A stretch of DNA of 6,716 bases, from positions 1 through 6,716 of the forward strand of contig DMAT01000060.1 in the NCBI GenBank assembly GCA_003451635.1. Reading direction: 5' to 3'. This DNA comes from Syntrophus sp. (in: bacteria) (GTDB taxonomy: Bacteria > Desulfobacterota > Syntrophia > Syntrophales > UBA8958). The notes below the pieces were generated by a model. The model was given only the letters and a program-made list of their open reading frames with translations. It was not told where the DNA came from and searched no databases. Below, piece by piece: positions 1 to 6,495 of this stretch. A program made the position numbers and the translations under genes. Each line of letters starts with the position of its first letter. The stretch's first letter is position 1.

Positions 1-1
1 C

Positions 2-685
2 GTTATCGGCTTCTCGGACGTCCTGATCAAGCAATACTTCGGTCCCCTCAACGATAAACAGGTGGAATACGCCCAAGACATCGCCGCCAGCGGGCAGCAC
101 CTCCTGGACCTTATTAACGACGTCCTCGATCTGGCCAAGATTGAGGCAGGGAAGGATGATCTTTACTATGCCCCCGTTTCCTTGCCGGAACTACTTGAAA
201 ACAGCCTGTCCATGTTCAGGGAAAAGGCAAGGCGCCACGACATCGAGTTACGCATGGAGGCGGAGGAGCGTCTCGCAGGGATACCGGTAACGGCGGACGT
301 ACGGAAGCTGAAACAGGTCTTGTATAATCTCCTGTCAAATGCAACAAAGTTCACCCCCGACGGCGGACGGATAATCGTCAGGGTCAGGGTGGTTGACGGG
401 ATAACGCCGGGGGAAAAGGGCAGCGGCCAGGGCATCGAGACCTCCGTGACGGATACGGGCATCGGGATTGCCCGGGAGGATCTGGAGAAGATCTTTGAGG
501 AGTTTCATCAGGTTTATGACCCCGCGCTGGGCAAGAACCCGGGGACGGGTCTGGGTCTTTCCCTGACGCGCCGAATCATCGCTATGCACGGAGGGAGTAT
601 CTGGGCCGAAAGCGCCGGGTTGGGGAAGGGAAGCGCCTTTATCTTCCGGATTCCCTGCGCCCCTCCCCAAGGCAATATGTCATAG
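2..685 (+). CDS. Sensor histidine kinase, C-terminal part (cut by the window start)
   Basis: The reading frame is open from base 2 and gives 227 residues before TAG at 683-685. It holds the second half of a HisKA dimerisation domain (VIGFSDVL, then LINDVLDLAKIEAGK) and a complete HATPase_c domain. The N-box is LKQVLYNLLSNATKF (about 308-352), the G1 box is DTGIGI (about 452-469), the F-box is IFEEFHQ and the G2 box is GTGLGLS (about 542-562). By family spacing, the phosphorylated histidine of the H-box lies about nine codons before the window. The GTG at 62 is internal, because the HisKA homology runs through it. The protein autophosphorylates with ATP and passes phosphate to a receiver. Its sensor region is not visible, so the signal is unknown. 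The receiver gene starting 55 bases downstream is a natural partner (inference). ATP-binding motifs look intact. Confidence 0.93.
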   Translation, partial: VIGFSDVLIKQYFGPLNDKQVEYAQDIAASGQHLLDLINDVLDLAKIEAGKDDLYYAPVSLPELLENSLSMFREKARRHDIELRMEAEERLAGIPVTADVRKLKQVLYNLLSNATKFTPDGGRIIVRVRVVDGITPGEKGSGQGIETSVTDTGIGIAREDLEKIFEEFHQVYDPALGKNPGTGLGLSLTRRIIAMHGGSIWAESAGLGKGSAFIFRIPCAPPQGNMS

Positions 686-740
686 TATGGAACAAAAATA
701 ACGGTAAGAATTCTAGTATTATGTAGAAGGAGAATATTTT

Positions 741-1121
741 ATGGCAACGACCACTGTACGGATACTCTGCGTCGATGATGAACCCCTGGTCCTCAAATTG
801 ATGGAGGCCCAGCTTGTCCCCCGGGGATACGAGGTCTTTACCGCCCCCAACGGCGCCGCGGCTTTGCGCCTCGTGAAGGAGATCCGCCCCCACATTGTCC
901 TCCTCGATATCATGATGCCGGTCATGAGTGGTATCGAGACCCTCGCGGAAATCCGGAAGATCGATCCGAACGTGGGCGTCATCATGGTCACGGCCGTCAC
1001 GGACGACGAAATCGCCCGGCAGGCCATTGCATTAGGTGCCTTCGACTATGTTACCAAACCCATCAATTTCGATTACCTGGAAACGGCGCTCCTGGTAAAG
1101 TACATCATGCAGATCGGATAG
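741..1121 (+). CDS. Single-domain response regulator (CheY-like receiver)
   Basis: This 126-residue protein is one receiver domain with no output domain. It has the acidic pair D12-D13, the expected phospho-acceptor D56 (LLDIMMP), the switch residue T84, Y103 and the conserved K106 in TKP. The ATG is well supported by AGAAGGAG at 725-732, eight bases upstream. The 55-base gap after the preceding kinase is AT-rich, but no clear promoter is seen in it. The receiver-kinase gene starts 13 bases after its stop. A stand-alone receiver like this usually works as a phosphate shuttle in a relay or by docking on a target protein, as CheY does. The sequence does not say which applies here. Likely phosphodonors are the kinases encoded on either side (inference). 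Confidence 0.95.
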   Translation: MATTTVRILCVDDEPLVLKLMEAQLVPRGYEVFTAPNGAAALRLVKEIRPHIVLLDIMMPVMSGIETLAEIRKIDPNVGVIMVTAVTDDEIARQAIALGAFDYVTKPINFDYLETALLVKYIMQIG

Positions 1122-1134
1122 ACAGGAGGAGACA

Positions 1135-2385
1135 ATGGGACAGCCCCTGCGGGTCCTGATCGTTGAAGATTCGGAAGATGATGCCGAACTTTTGCTCCGC
1201 AAGCTTCGCCAGGGCGGTTATGAGCCCATACACACGCGGGTGGAGACCGCCGGGGAGATGGGCGCCGCCCTTGGGTCGGGGCCATGGGACTTAATTGTAA
1301 GCGATTACAGGTTGCCCCGGTTCAGCGGTCTGCAGGCCCTGGCGCTCTTCAGGAAAACAGGGCTGGATGTCCCCTTCCTGATCGTTTCCGGAAACATCGG
1401 TGAAGATACCGCAGTTGAAGCGATGAAGGCCGGCGCCCATGACTATATCATGAAAGACAGATTGCAGCGCCTGATCCCGGCCATCAGGCGCGAACTGAAA
1501 GACGCCGCGGAAAGAAGGCTGCGCCGGTTGTCGGGAGAGGCGTTGCGGAAGAAGCACGAGGAACTGGAGGAAGCCCATGCGGAGCTGAAGCAGGCCCAGG
1601 CCCGTGTCATCCGTCAGGAAAAAATGGCCTCCATCGGCCAACTCGCTGCGGGCATCACCCATGAGATCAACAACCCCATGTCCTTCATCACTGGCAATCT
1701 TGGCATTCTAAAGACCTATCTGGAAGGCATCACCAAAACCATCGTAGCGCAGGAAGAGATCGCCGACAAACATGCTCCACCGGAGGCCCTGGAGACCCTT
1801 CAGGCCCTGAGGGAGAAGATGAAGATCGATTATATCCTCAAAGATGTCGGAAATCTCATCGATCAGTCTCTGGAGGGGGCCGATCGGGTCCGGAAAATCG
1901 TGTCCGATCTCAAGACTTTCTCCCGGATGGAGGAGGATGTGTATATGATCGAGGACATCAATGCGGCCCTCGACAGCACCATCAACATCGTCTGGAACGA
2001 GATCAAGTACAAGGCGGAATTAGTCAAGGAATTTGGGGAACTTCCCCTGACCCGCTGCAACATCAGCCATCTGAACCAGGTATTCATGAACCTTTTGGTG
2101 AATGCCGCGCAGGCTATCGAGAAGTGGGGAAAGATCACCGTAAGGACCCGGACGCAGGGAGATGATATTTATGTTTCCGTAGCGGACACGGGCAGTGGTA
2201 TCCCGGAGGAGAACCTAAAGAAGATTTTCGAACCCTTCTTCACGACAAAGGCAGCGGGCAAGGGTACAGGCCTGGGCCTGAGCATCTCCTATGACATTGT
2301 GAAGATGCATGGCGGTGATATTACAGTGGAAAGCGAGGTCGGGAAAGGATCTACTTTCATCATCCGGATACCGGTTGTAAGGTAG
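1135..2385 (+). CDS. Receiver-histidine kinase (REC-HisKA-HATPase), cytoplasmic
   Basis: This 416-residue protein has no membrane segment. Residues 5-122 are a receiver with phospho-acceptor D57 (SDYRLP), switch S85 and K107. The usual KP after beta-5 is KD here, in DYIMKDRL, a variant I recall from receivers of this type. Residues 126-162 form a charged coiled coil rich in E, K, R and A. The H-box follows with H176 (GITHEINNP). A long helical insert at about 193-245 precedes the rest of the dimerisation domain, which ends near DLKTFSR. HATPase_c covers about 270-414, with N-box residues N319 and N323, DTGSGI at 351-356, IFEPFFTTK and GTGLGLS at 377-383. AGGAGGA at 1124-1130 fixes the start. 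A receiver placed before the kinase core suggests control of kinase activity by phosphate arriving from another kinase, with D57 as input and H176 as output (inference). Confidence 0.95.
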   Translation: MGQPLRVLIVEDSEDDAELLLRKLRQGGYEPIHTRVETAGEMGAALGSGPWDLIVSDYRLPRFSGLQALALFRKTGLDVPFLIVSGNIGEDTAVEAMKAGAHDYIMKDRLQRLIPAIRRELKDAAERRLRRLSGEALRKKHEELEEAHAELKQAQARVIRQEKMASIGQLAAGITHEINNPMSFITGNLGILKTYLEGITKTIVAQEEIADKHAPPEALETLQALREKMKIDYILKDVGNLIDQSLEGADRVRKIVSDLKTFSRMEEDVYMIEDINAALDSTINIVWNEIKYKAELVKEFGELPLTRCNISHLNQVFMNLLVNAAQAIEKWGKITVRTRTQGDDIYVSVADTGSGIPEENLKKIFEPFFTTKAAGKGTGLGLSISYDIVKMHGGDITVESEVGKGSTFIIRIPVVR

Positions 2386-2401
2386 TAATGAAAGGAATGC
2401 C

Positions 2402-3502
2402 ATGACCAGTACGGCCGAAGAAAAAGAAATAATTCGCATTTTGGTGGTGGACGACGAGCCATTCGTCCTTGAGATCATCAAAAGGCTTCTGAAAGATGAC
2501 AATTACGAGATATTCACGGCCTCTTCCGGCAAGGAAGGCCTTTCCCTCATGCACATTTACCCCATTCAGATTGTCCTGTCCGATTATCGGATGCCGGAGA
2601 TGAATGGCGTCGAATTTCTCAGGGAGGTCTGCCGGCTGTGGCCCGATACGATCCGCATTGTCATTTCCGGCTACGCGGATAGTCAAGCAGTGATTGCCGC
2701 CATCAATGAGGGGCAGATCTATAAGTTCATGGCAAAACCCTGGAATAACGAAGAGCTGAGGAACACCATCGTCAATGCCGTCGATCGTTACCGGTTGCTA
2801 CAGGCGAATATGCAACTCACGGCAGACCTTAAATGGAAAAACGAGGCATTACAGAAATTCAATAAAATGCTCGAAGAAACCGTTGCCGAGCGGACTTATG
2901 AATTGAAGAAAAGCATGGAAAGAACGGAGCGGGCCTTCGAGGCAACTATTCGTGTCATCTCGAGCATAATCGAAGCGAGAGACCCCTACACGGCGGGGCA
3001 CCAGCAGCGTACATCCTCCCTTGCCTCTTCCATCGGCCGCGAACTCGGCCTCTCTGACGAGATGATGGGGGGGTTGCGAATGGCGGCCACGATTCATGAT
3101 ATCGGCAAAATATCAGTTCCCGCCGAGATCCTCTGCAAGCCATCCCTCTTGACGGATACGGAACGATCCCTGATACAGGTTCATGTCCAGGCCGGTTGCG
3201 ATATCCTCAAAGACATCGTTTTTCCCTGGTCCATCGCGAAAATAATTCTTCAACACCATGAACGGATGGACGGCTCCGGTTATCCGACGGGTCTGAAAGG
3301 TCCGGACATCTTGCTGGAAGCCAGCATCCTGGCTGTTGCCGATGTTGTCGAGGCCATGGCCTCTTACCGGCCTTACCGTGCCGCCCTTGGCATTGAATCT
3401 GCGCTCGACGAGATCCGGGCGTACAAAAACATCAAATACGACGCGACAGTGGTGGACGCCTGCCTGAGGATCTTTGATGAACAAGGTTATTGTTTGCCCT
3501 AA
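2402..3502 (+). CDS. Response regulator with HD-GYP c-di-GMP phosphodiesterase domain (RpfG-like)
   Basis: This 366-residue protein has three parts. Residues 10-130 are a receiver with D17-D18, phospho-acceptor D61 (SDYRMPEMNG), switch S89 and K112 in AKPWNN. Residues 132-178 are a coiled-coil linker. Residues 180-360 are an HD-GYP domain. The metal-site and signature residues all appear present: E191, H200, H232-D233 with K236 (HDIGK), H261, H285-H286, the GYP triplet at 293-295 and D314. HD-GYP enzymes hydrolyse c-di-GMP to pGpG or GMP, so phosphorylation of D61 probably tunes c-di-GMP breakdown. The architecture matches RpfG-type regulators, but that name is not assigned because the partner kinase RpfC is not seen. 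AAAGGA at 2391-2396 lies five bases before the ATG, which is 16 bases after the previous stop. The receiver and linker closely resemble those of the receiver-kinase at 4213-5406. Confidence 0.95.
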   Translation: MTSTAEEKEIIRILVVDDEPFVLEIIKRLLKDDNYEIFTASSGKEGLSLMHIYPIQIVLSDYRMPEMNGVEFLREVCRLWPDTIRIVISGYADSQAVIAAINEGQIYKFMAKPWNNEELRNTIVNAVDRYRLLQANMQLTADLKWKNEALQKFNKMLEETVAERTYELKKSMERTERAFEATIRVISSIIEARDPYTAGHQQRTSSLASSIGRELGLSDEMMGGLRMAATIHDIGKISVPAEILCKPSLLTDTERSLIQVHVQAGCDILKDIVFPWSIAKIILQHHERMDGSGYPTGLKGPDILLEASILAVADVVEAMASYRPYRAALGIESALDEIRAYKNIKYDATVVDACLRIFDEQGYCLP

Positions 3503-3517
3503 CGAAAGAACAGCGAG

Positions 3518-4183
3518 GTGGAAGATTCAAAGGATAACAGAGAGGACAAAACCCTTGCCTGTTGTCGTAAAATGTGCGGCGAAGGCATGAAACAGATCAT
3601 AAGGAATCTGATCATCGAAGGGGTTCCCAAGGATAGACTTTTCAAGGCTCTTAAAACGACAGAGTCCGAACTGGAGACCACCATCACCGCCATCAATGAT
3701 GAATGCCGCAGATCCCGGCAGAAGGATGAGCAACATCTGACGTCGAAAAAGATGAGGCAAGACCACCTGACGAGGGTCCTGGTGCATTATCTGAAGGAAA
3801 ATGACTCTCTCGCCAATGCCGTTTACTTCTCCCGTCAATCCTTCAAGATATTTGGTGAAGCTATCCGGAGGCTGCTCGGCGAAAACATCATCGAGGAAAA
3901 GCAACTCCAGTGCTACTCCGTGGTTAAGGCTTATCAGGATAAGAACGGCCGCATCGATTGGGAAGGAGTCTATGTGGATGACCGGACAAAGCAGATCACC
4001 TGGGACGTCTTCTTCCGCATCAGCTTGGCTATATCCGGGCTGTCCGGAGAGTGGTTCAGGGAATATATCGCCGACTATGCCAAAACACAGGGCGGCTTTT
4101 ATGGGGAAGGGATGGCGCATTACGTGCAGGAGCGGCTGGAAGGGATCGCGAAGACGTTCAAGGATCTCAGGTTGGGTCGTTAA
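3518..4183 (+). CDS. Uncharacterised helical protein inside the signalling operon
   Basis: I do not recognise a family for this 221-residue product. It is soluble, charged and apparently mostly helical, with no signal peptide, membrane segment, receiver or kinase motif. Visible features are a cysteine group near the N-terminus (CCRKMC, residues 15-20), a helical stretch at about 24-62 (MKQIIRNLIIEGV onward), a charged helical segment at 68-98, an aromatic segment (QITWDVFFRISLAISG, about 159-174) and an amphipathic C-terminal helix at about 198-217. The start is uncertain. The frame is closed at 3502 by the preceding gene's stop, so GTG 3518 is the most upstream choice, with only a weak GAAAG at 3504-3508. 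ATG 3572 has no ribosome binding site, and ATG 3587 has GAAGG one base away, which is too close. It lies 15 bases after the HD-GYP gene and 29 before the next kinase, so it is probably co-transcribed and may be an adaptor or effector of the relay (inference). Confidence 0.75.
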   Translation: MEDSKDNREDKTLACCRKMCGEGMKQIIRNLIIEGVPKDRLFKALKTTESELETTITAINDECRRSRQKDEQHLTSKKMRQDHLTRVLVHYLKENDSLANAVYFSRQSFKIFGEAIRRLLGENIIEEKQLQCYSVVKAYQDKNGRIDWEGVYVDDRTKQITWDVFFRISLAISGLSGEWFREYIADYAKTQGGFYGEGMAHYVQERLEGIAKTFKDLRLGR

Positions 4184-4196
4184 CAGCTACATGGCT

Positions 4197-4202
4197 AAAG
4201 GA
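4197..4202 (+). promoter_or_regulatory. Ribosome binding site deciding the start of the receiver-kinase at 4213
   Basis: AAAGGA lies ten bases before ATG 4213. It supports this start over the longer open frame beginning at 4051, which would overlap the preceding gene and add 54 residues without receiver homology. Confidence 0.6.
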
Positions 4203-4212
4203 TAAATGCGTC

Positions 4213-5406
4213 ATGGAAGAGACTGTCAGAATCCTGTTCGTGGATGATGAGCCATCGGTGCTCAATATTATGGAGCGGTTATTTCTCTTCGAGGACTACG
4301 AAATCCTGACAGCCACCTCAGGCGAAGAGGGTCTTCGGAAATTTGAGGGATCCCCGACTATCCATATCGTCATATCGGACTACCGGATGCCGGAGATGAA
4401 CGGTGTCGAATTCCTCGAAGAGGTCTATAAAAAGTGGCCCGATACCGTCCGGATGATCATTTCCGGATACGCCGACCTGGACGCTGTGGTCCAGGCGATC
4501 AATCGCGGACACATCTACAAGTTCATTTCCAAGCCGTGGAACAATACCGAAATGAAGGTTACCATCGCCACCGCCCTGGAAAGATATTTTCTGAGAAAAA
4601 GGAATAGGGAACTGACGGAATCCCTCCTTCATAAAAATGAAGAACTTCGCCAATTTAACGAAAGGCTCGAACAACTCGTGACGGATAGAACGACAGCGTT
4701 GATGCAGACACAGGAACAACTGGTCCAGTCAGAGAAGCTCGCAGCTATCGGCATCCTGGCCGCCGGGATTGCCCACGAAATCAAGAATCCTTTGGCGATC
4801 ATCACAATGGGAACGGAATATATGAAATCCGTCGTCGGAGATAACGCCATGCTTCAAGAAGTGGCAGACAGGCTGAAACAGGCGGCCCTCCGCGCCGACA
4901 CGATTGTGAAGGGCCTTTTGAGCTATTCACGCCAGAACCCACTCTCTTTCAAAGAAACCGATATCACGACGCTCATTGATGAAACCCTGACATTTACGGA
5001 ACACGAACTGCAACGCAAGAACATCGAGGTCATCAGGAAATACGCGGACTCTCTACCCCGGGTCCGGGTGGACGCCAATCAAATCAAGCAGGTCTTTGTT
5101 AACCTATTGATGAACGGCATCGATGCCATGCCCGCGGGTGGCAGTTTCACCATCCGTGTCGAATGTTCTGAAAATGGCGCTGGGAAAAAGGTCGTTCAGA
5201 TAGTATATGCCGATACAGGCTTCGGTATCCTGGCGGAAAGGATCGGCAAGATATTCGATCCCTTCTTTACCACCAAGGATATCGGCAACACGGGGTTGGG
5301 GCTTTCCGTCTCCAAAGGCATCATCGATAAGCACGGAGGCACAATTAATGTAGAAAGCCGGATCGAAGAAGGCACGAGCTTTTTCATCAGATTGCCGGTG
5401 GTCTGA
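4213..5406 (+). CDS. Receiver-histidine kinase (REC-HisKA-HATPase), KPW-type receiver
   Basis: Counted from ATG 4213, the protein has 397 residues and no membrane segment. The receiver (5-120) has D11-D12, phospho-acceptor D56 (SDYRMPEMNG), switch S84 and K107 in SKPWNN. A coiled coil (about 125-172) leads to HisKA with H188 (GIAHEIKNP). HATPase_c follows, with N-box N297 and N301, DTGFGI at 334-339, IFDPFFTTK and NTGLGLS at 359-365. In the last motif the usual leading GTG is shifted to GNTG, a tolerated variant. The frame stays open back to 4051, but that extension overlaps the previous gene and shows no receiver homology. AAAGGA at 4197-4202, ten bases before ATG 4213, supports the shorter form. 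Its receiver and linker are paralogous to those of the HD-GYP protein. The two may therefore share a phosphodonor, or this kinase may feed the HD-GYP protein (inference). Confidence 0.93.
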   Translation: MEETVRILFVDDEPSVLNIMERLFLFEDYEILTATSGEEGLRKFEGSPTIHIVISDYRMPEMNGVEFLEEVYKKWPDTVRMIISGYADLDAVVQAINRGHIYKFISKPWNNTEMKVTIATALERYFLRKRNRELTESLLHKNEELRQFNERLEQLVTDRTTALMQTQEQLVQSEKLAAIGILAAGIAHEIKNPLAIITMGTEYMKSVVGDNAMLQEVADRLKQAALRADTIVKGLLSYSRQNPLSFKETDITTLIDETLTFTEHELQRKNIEVIRKYADSLPRVRVDANQIKQVFVNLLMNGIDAMPAGGSFTIRVECSENGAGKKVVQIVYADTGFGILAERIGKIFDPFFTTKDIGNTGLGLSVSKGIIDKHGGTINVESRIEEGTSFFIRLPVV

Positions 5407-5439
5407 TCAGGATAAAAAAGCGTAAATAACTTTTCCCCC

Positions 5440-5446
5440 AAGGAGG
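5440..5446 (+). promoter_or_regulatory. Strong ribosome binding site deciding between two ATGs
   Basis: AAGGAGG is a full match to the anti-Shine-Dalgarno core. It leaves one base before ATG 5448 and seven before ATG 5454, so translation most likely begins at 5454. It is the strongest such site in the window, and this receiver may be made in larger amounts than its neighbours (inference). Confidence 0.8.
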
Positions 5447-5453
5447 TATGGCC

Positions 5454-5840
5454 ATGGCCGAACCCGTTCAGATCCTCATGATCGACGATGAGGAACCTTT
5501 CTCCTTCTTCGTAAAACTCAATCTCGAAACCGACCCGCGTTTCAAGGTGACGACGGCCCTGCGAGGAGATGATGGTCTGAAACTGGCCAAGTCGATCAAG
5601 CCGGATCTGATCCTGCTGGACATCATGATGCCGGGTATGTTCGGCACGGAAGTGGCGGAAAAACTCCTCGAAGACCCCCGGACGAAAGACATTCCCATCA
5701 TCTTCCTGACTGCTGCCCTCAAGAAGGATGAGGCGGATGAAATGGACGGAAGGATCGGCCGGCGGGAATTCATCGCCAAACCGATCACAAAGGAGGAACT
5801 TGTCATCCGTATCGAAGCGACCCTTGAATTAAAGAAATAA
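5454..5840 (+). CDS. Single-domain response regulator (CheY-like receiver)
   Basis: This 128-residue receiver has no output domain. It shows D11-D12, phospho-acceptor D56 (LLDIMMPGM), switch T86 and K109 in AKPI. The segment before beta-5 (MDGRIGRREFIAKP) lacks the common GA-D-Y motif but keeps the aromatic F106 and the lysine. Two in-frame ATGs lie six bases apart at 5448 and 5454. The perfect Shine-Dalgarno AAGGAGG at 5440-5446 is one base from the first and seven from the second, so 5454 is chosen; the longer form would be 130 residues. It is the last gene of the plus-strand run, 47 bases after the receiver-kinase, and converges on the minus-strand GGDEF gene. A role as phosphate shuttle or protein-docking effector for the upstream kinase is likely (inference). 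Confidence 0.94.
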   Translation: MAEPVQILMIDDEEPFSFFVKLNLETDPRFKVTTALRGDDGLKLAKSIKPDLILLDIMMPGMFGTEVAEKLLEDPRTKDIPIIFLTAALKKDEADEMDGRIGRREFIAKPITKEELVIRIEATLELKK

Positions 5841-5899
5841 TTACGGTCGCGTCTTCCCCGTCGCACATTTCAATTGATTATCATATCGGTGATGACACG

Positions 5900-6466
5900 T
5901 CACATCGGCCGGTAGATCCGATGGGTGTTCTTTCCTGCCTCTTTGGCTTCACACAGGGCGACATCGGCGCAGCGGATCAGTTCCTCCGCCTGGTCCCCAT
6001 TTTCCGGATAGCAGGCAATACCGGCGCTGGCGGTTATTTTTAGCTGCTGTCCCTGGATAATAAAAGGTTCTGATTGCAGACCTTCCAGCACCTTTGTTAC
6101 GGAAGTGGCGGCGTCGGGGATGCGGAGAATGCGGGGCAGCAAGATAAGAAACTCGTCCATGTCCATACGGGCCAGGGTGTCCCCCTTCCGCAGGCGACGG
6201 CGCAGGTCCGTTGCGACTTCCTTGATCAGCTCATCCCCGGCCCGGAGACCGAGGCTGTGAACGACGTTTTTGTATCCATCCAGGTTGAGGATGACGACCG
6301 CCGCCCGTTCCCGCTCCCGCTGGGCCTGGATAATGGCCATGGAAAGCCGGTCGATAAAGAGCATGCGGTTCGGCAGCCCCGTCAATGAGTCATGGGTTGC
6401 CCGCCAGGCCAGTTGCTTCTTCCATTTCAAGGCCTTTTCACGCCAGTCGGTCTGTTCATCAGTCAT
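5900..6466 (-). CDS. Degenerate GGDEF-domain protein, probable c-di-GMP binder rather than cyclase
   Basis: This 188-residue protein is a short N-terminal helix plus one GGDEF domain that begins at DSLTGLPNR (26-34). The active site is altered: RxGGDEF reads RMDMDEF, with DMDEF at 102-106. Aligned to PleD from memory, the metal-binding D327 is N61 and the guanine-binding N335 is V69, while the D344 equivalent (D78) remains. The inhibitory-site RxxD is preserved as RKGD (93-96) at the correct spacing. Diguanylate cyclase activity is therefore doubtful, and c-di-GMP binding through the I-site is plausible, as in PelD-type receptors (inference). ATG 6466 is preferred because GAGG at 6475-6478 lies eight bases upstream. 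An in-frame ATG at 6499 gives 199 residues and overlaps the upstream stop as ATGA, but has no good ribosome binding site. No attached receiver or sensor domain is present. Confidence 0.9.
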   Translation of the reverse strand: MTDEQTDWREKALKWKKQLAWRATHDSLTGLPNRMLFIDRLSMAIIQAQRERERAAVVILNLDGYKNVVHSLGLRAGDELIKEVATDLRRRLRKGDTLARMDMDEFLILLPRILRIPDAATSVTKVLEGLQSEPFIIQGQQLKITASAGIACYPENGDQAEELIRCADVALCEAKEAGKNTHRIYRPM

Positions 6467-6474
6467 AATAAAAA

Positions 6475-6478
6475 CCTC
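6475..6478 (-). promoter_or_regulatory. Ribosome binding site favouring the internal start of the GGDEF gene
   Basis: On the minus strand GAGG, within AATGAGG, stands eight bases before ATG 6466. The alternative ATG at 6499 has no comparable site and would depend on coupling to the upstream gene. Confidence 0.55.
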
Positions 6479-6495
6479 ATTCTCTGTAATTACCG

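Noticed and set aside
62..64. GTG as the start of the first kinase
   Set aside because: Kinase dimerisation-domain homology continues upstream in the same frame to the window edge, so this codon is internal.
686..740. Promoter in the AT-rich gap, with TATTAT at 717-722 as a -10 box
   Set aside because: No -35 element stands at a proper distance, and the implied transcript start would fall at the ribosome binding site (725-732). A promoter is possible but cannot be supported.
3527..4120. Long open frame of 197 residues on the minus strand opposite the unknown gene
   Set aside because: It has no ribosome binding site or recognisable domain and runs against an operon with matching spacing on the plus strand. 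The plus-strand product has the charged helical composition of a real soluble protein, so the reverse frame is read as a shadow.
3801..4205. Overlapping plus-strand open frame of 134 residues in another frame of the unknown gene
   Set aside because: Its composition is dominated by S, R and P, it has no ribosome binding site, and it lies almost entirely inside a better-supported gene.
4051..4212. N-terminal extension of the receiver-kinase back to ATG 4051
   Set aside because: It overlaps the preceding gene by 133 bases, has no receiver homology, and ATG 4213 has its own ribosome binding site and starts right at the receiver domain.
5841..5899. Bidirectional terminator between the converging genes
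   Set aside because: Only a weak six-pair AT-rich stem (TTATCA/TGATGA around 5878-5895) and short imperfect repeats are seen, with no GC-rich stem and no T-run. This 59-base gap holds nothing else that I can identify.
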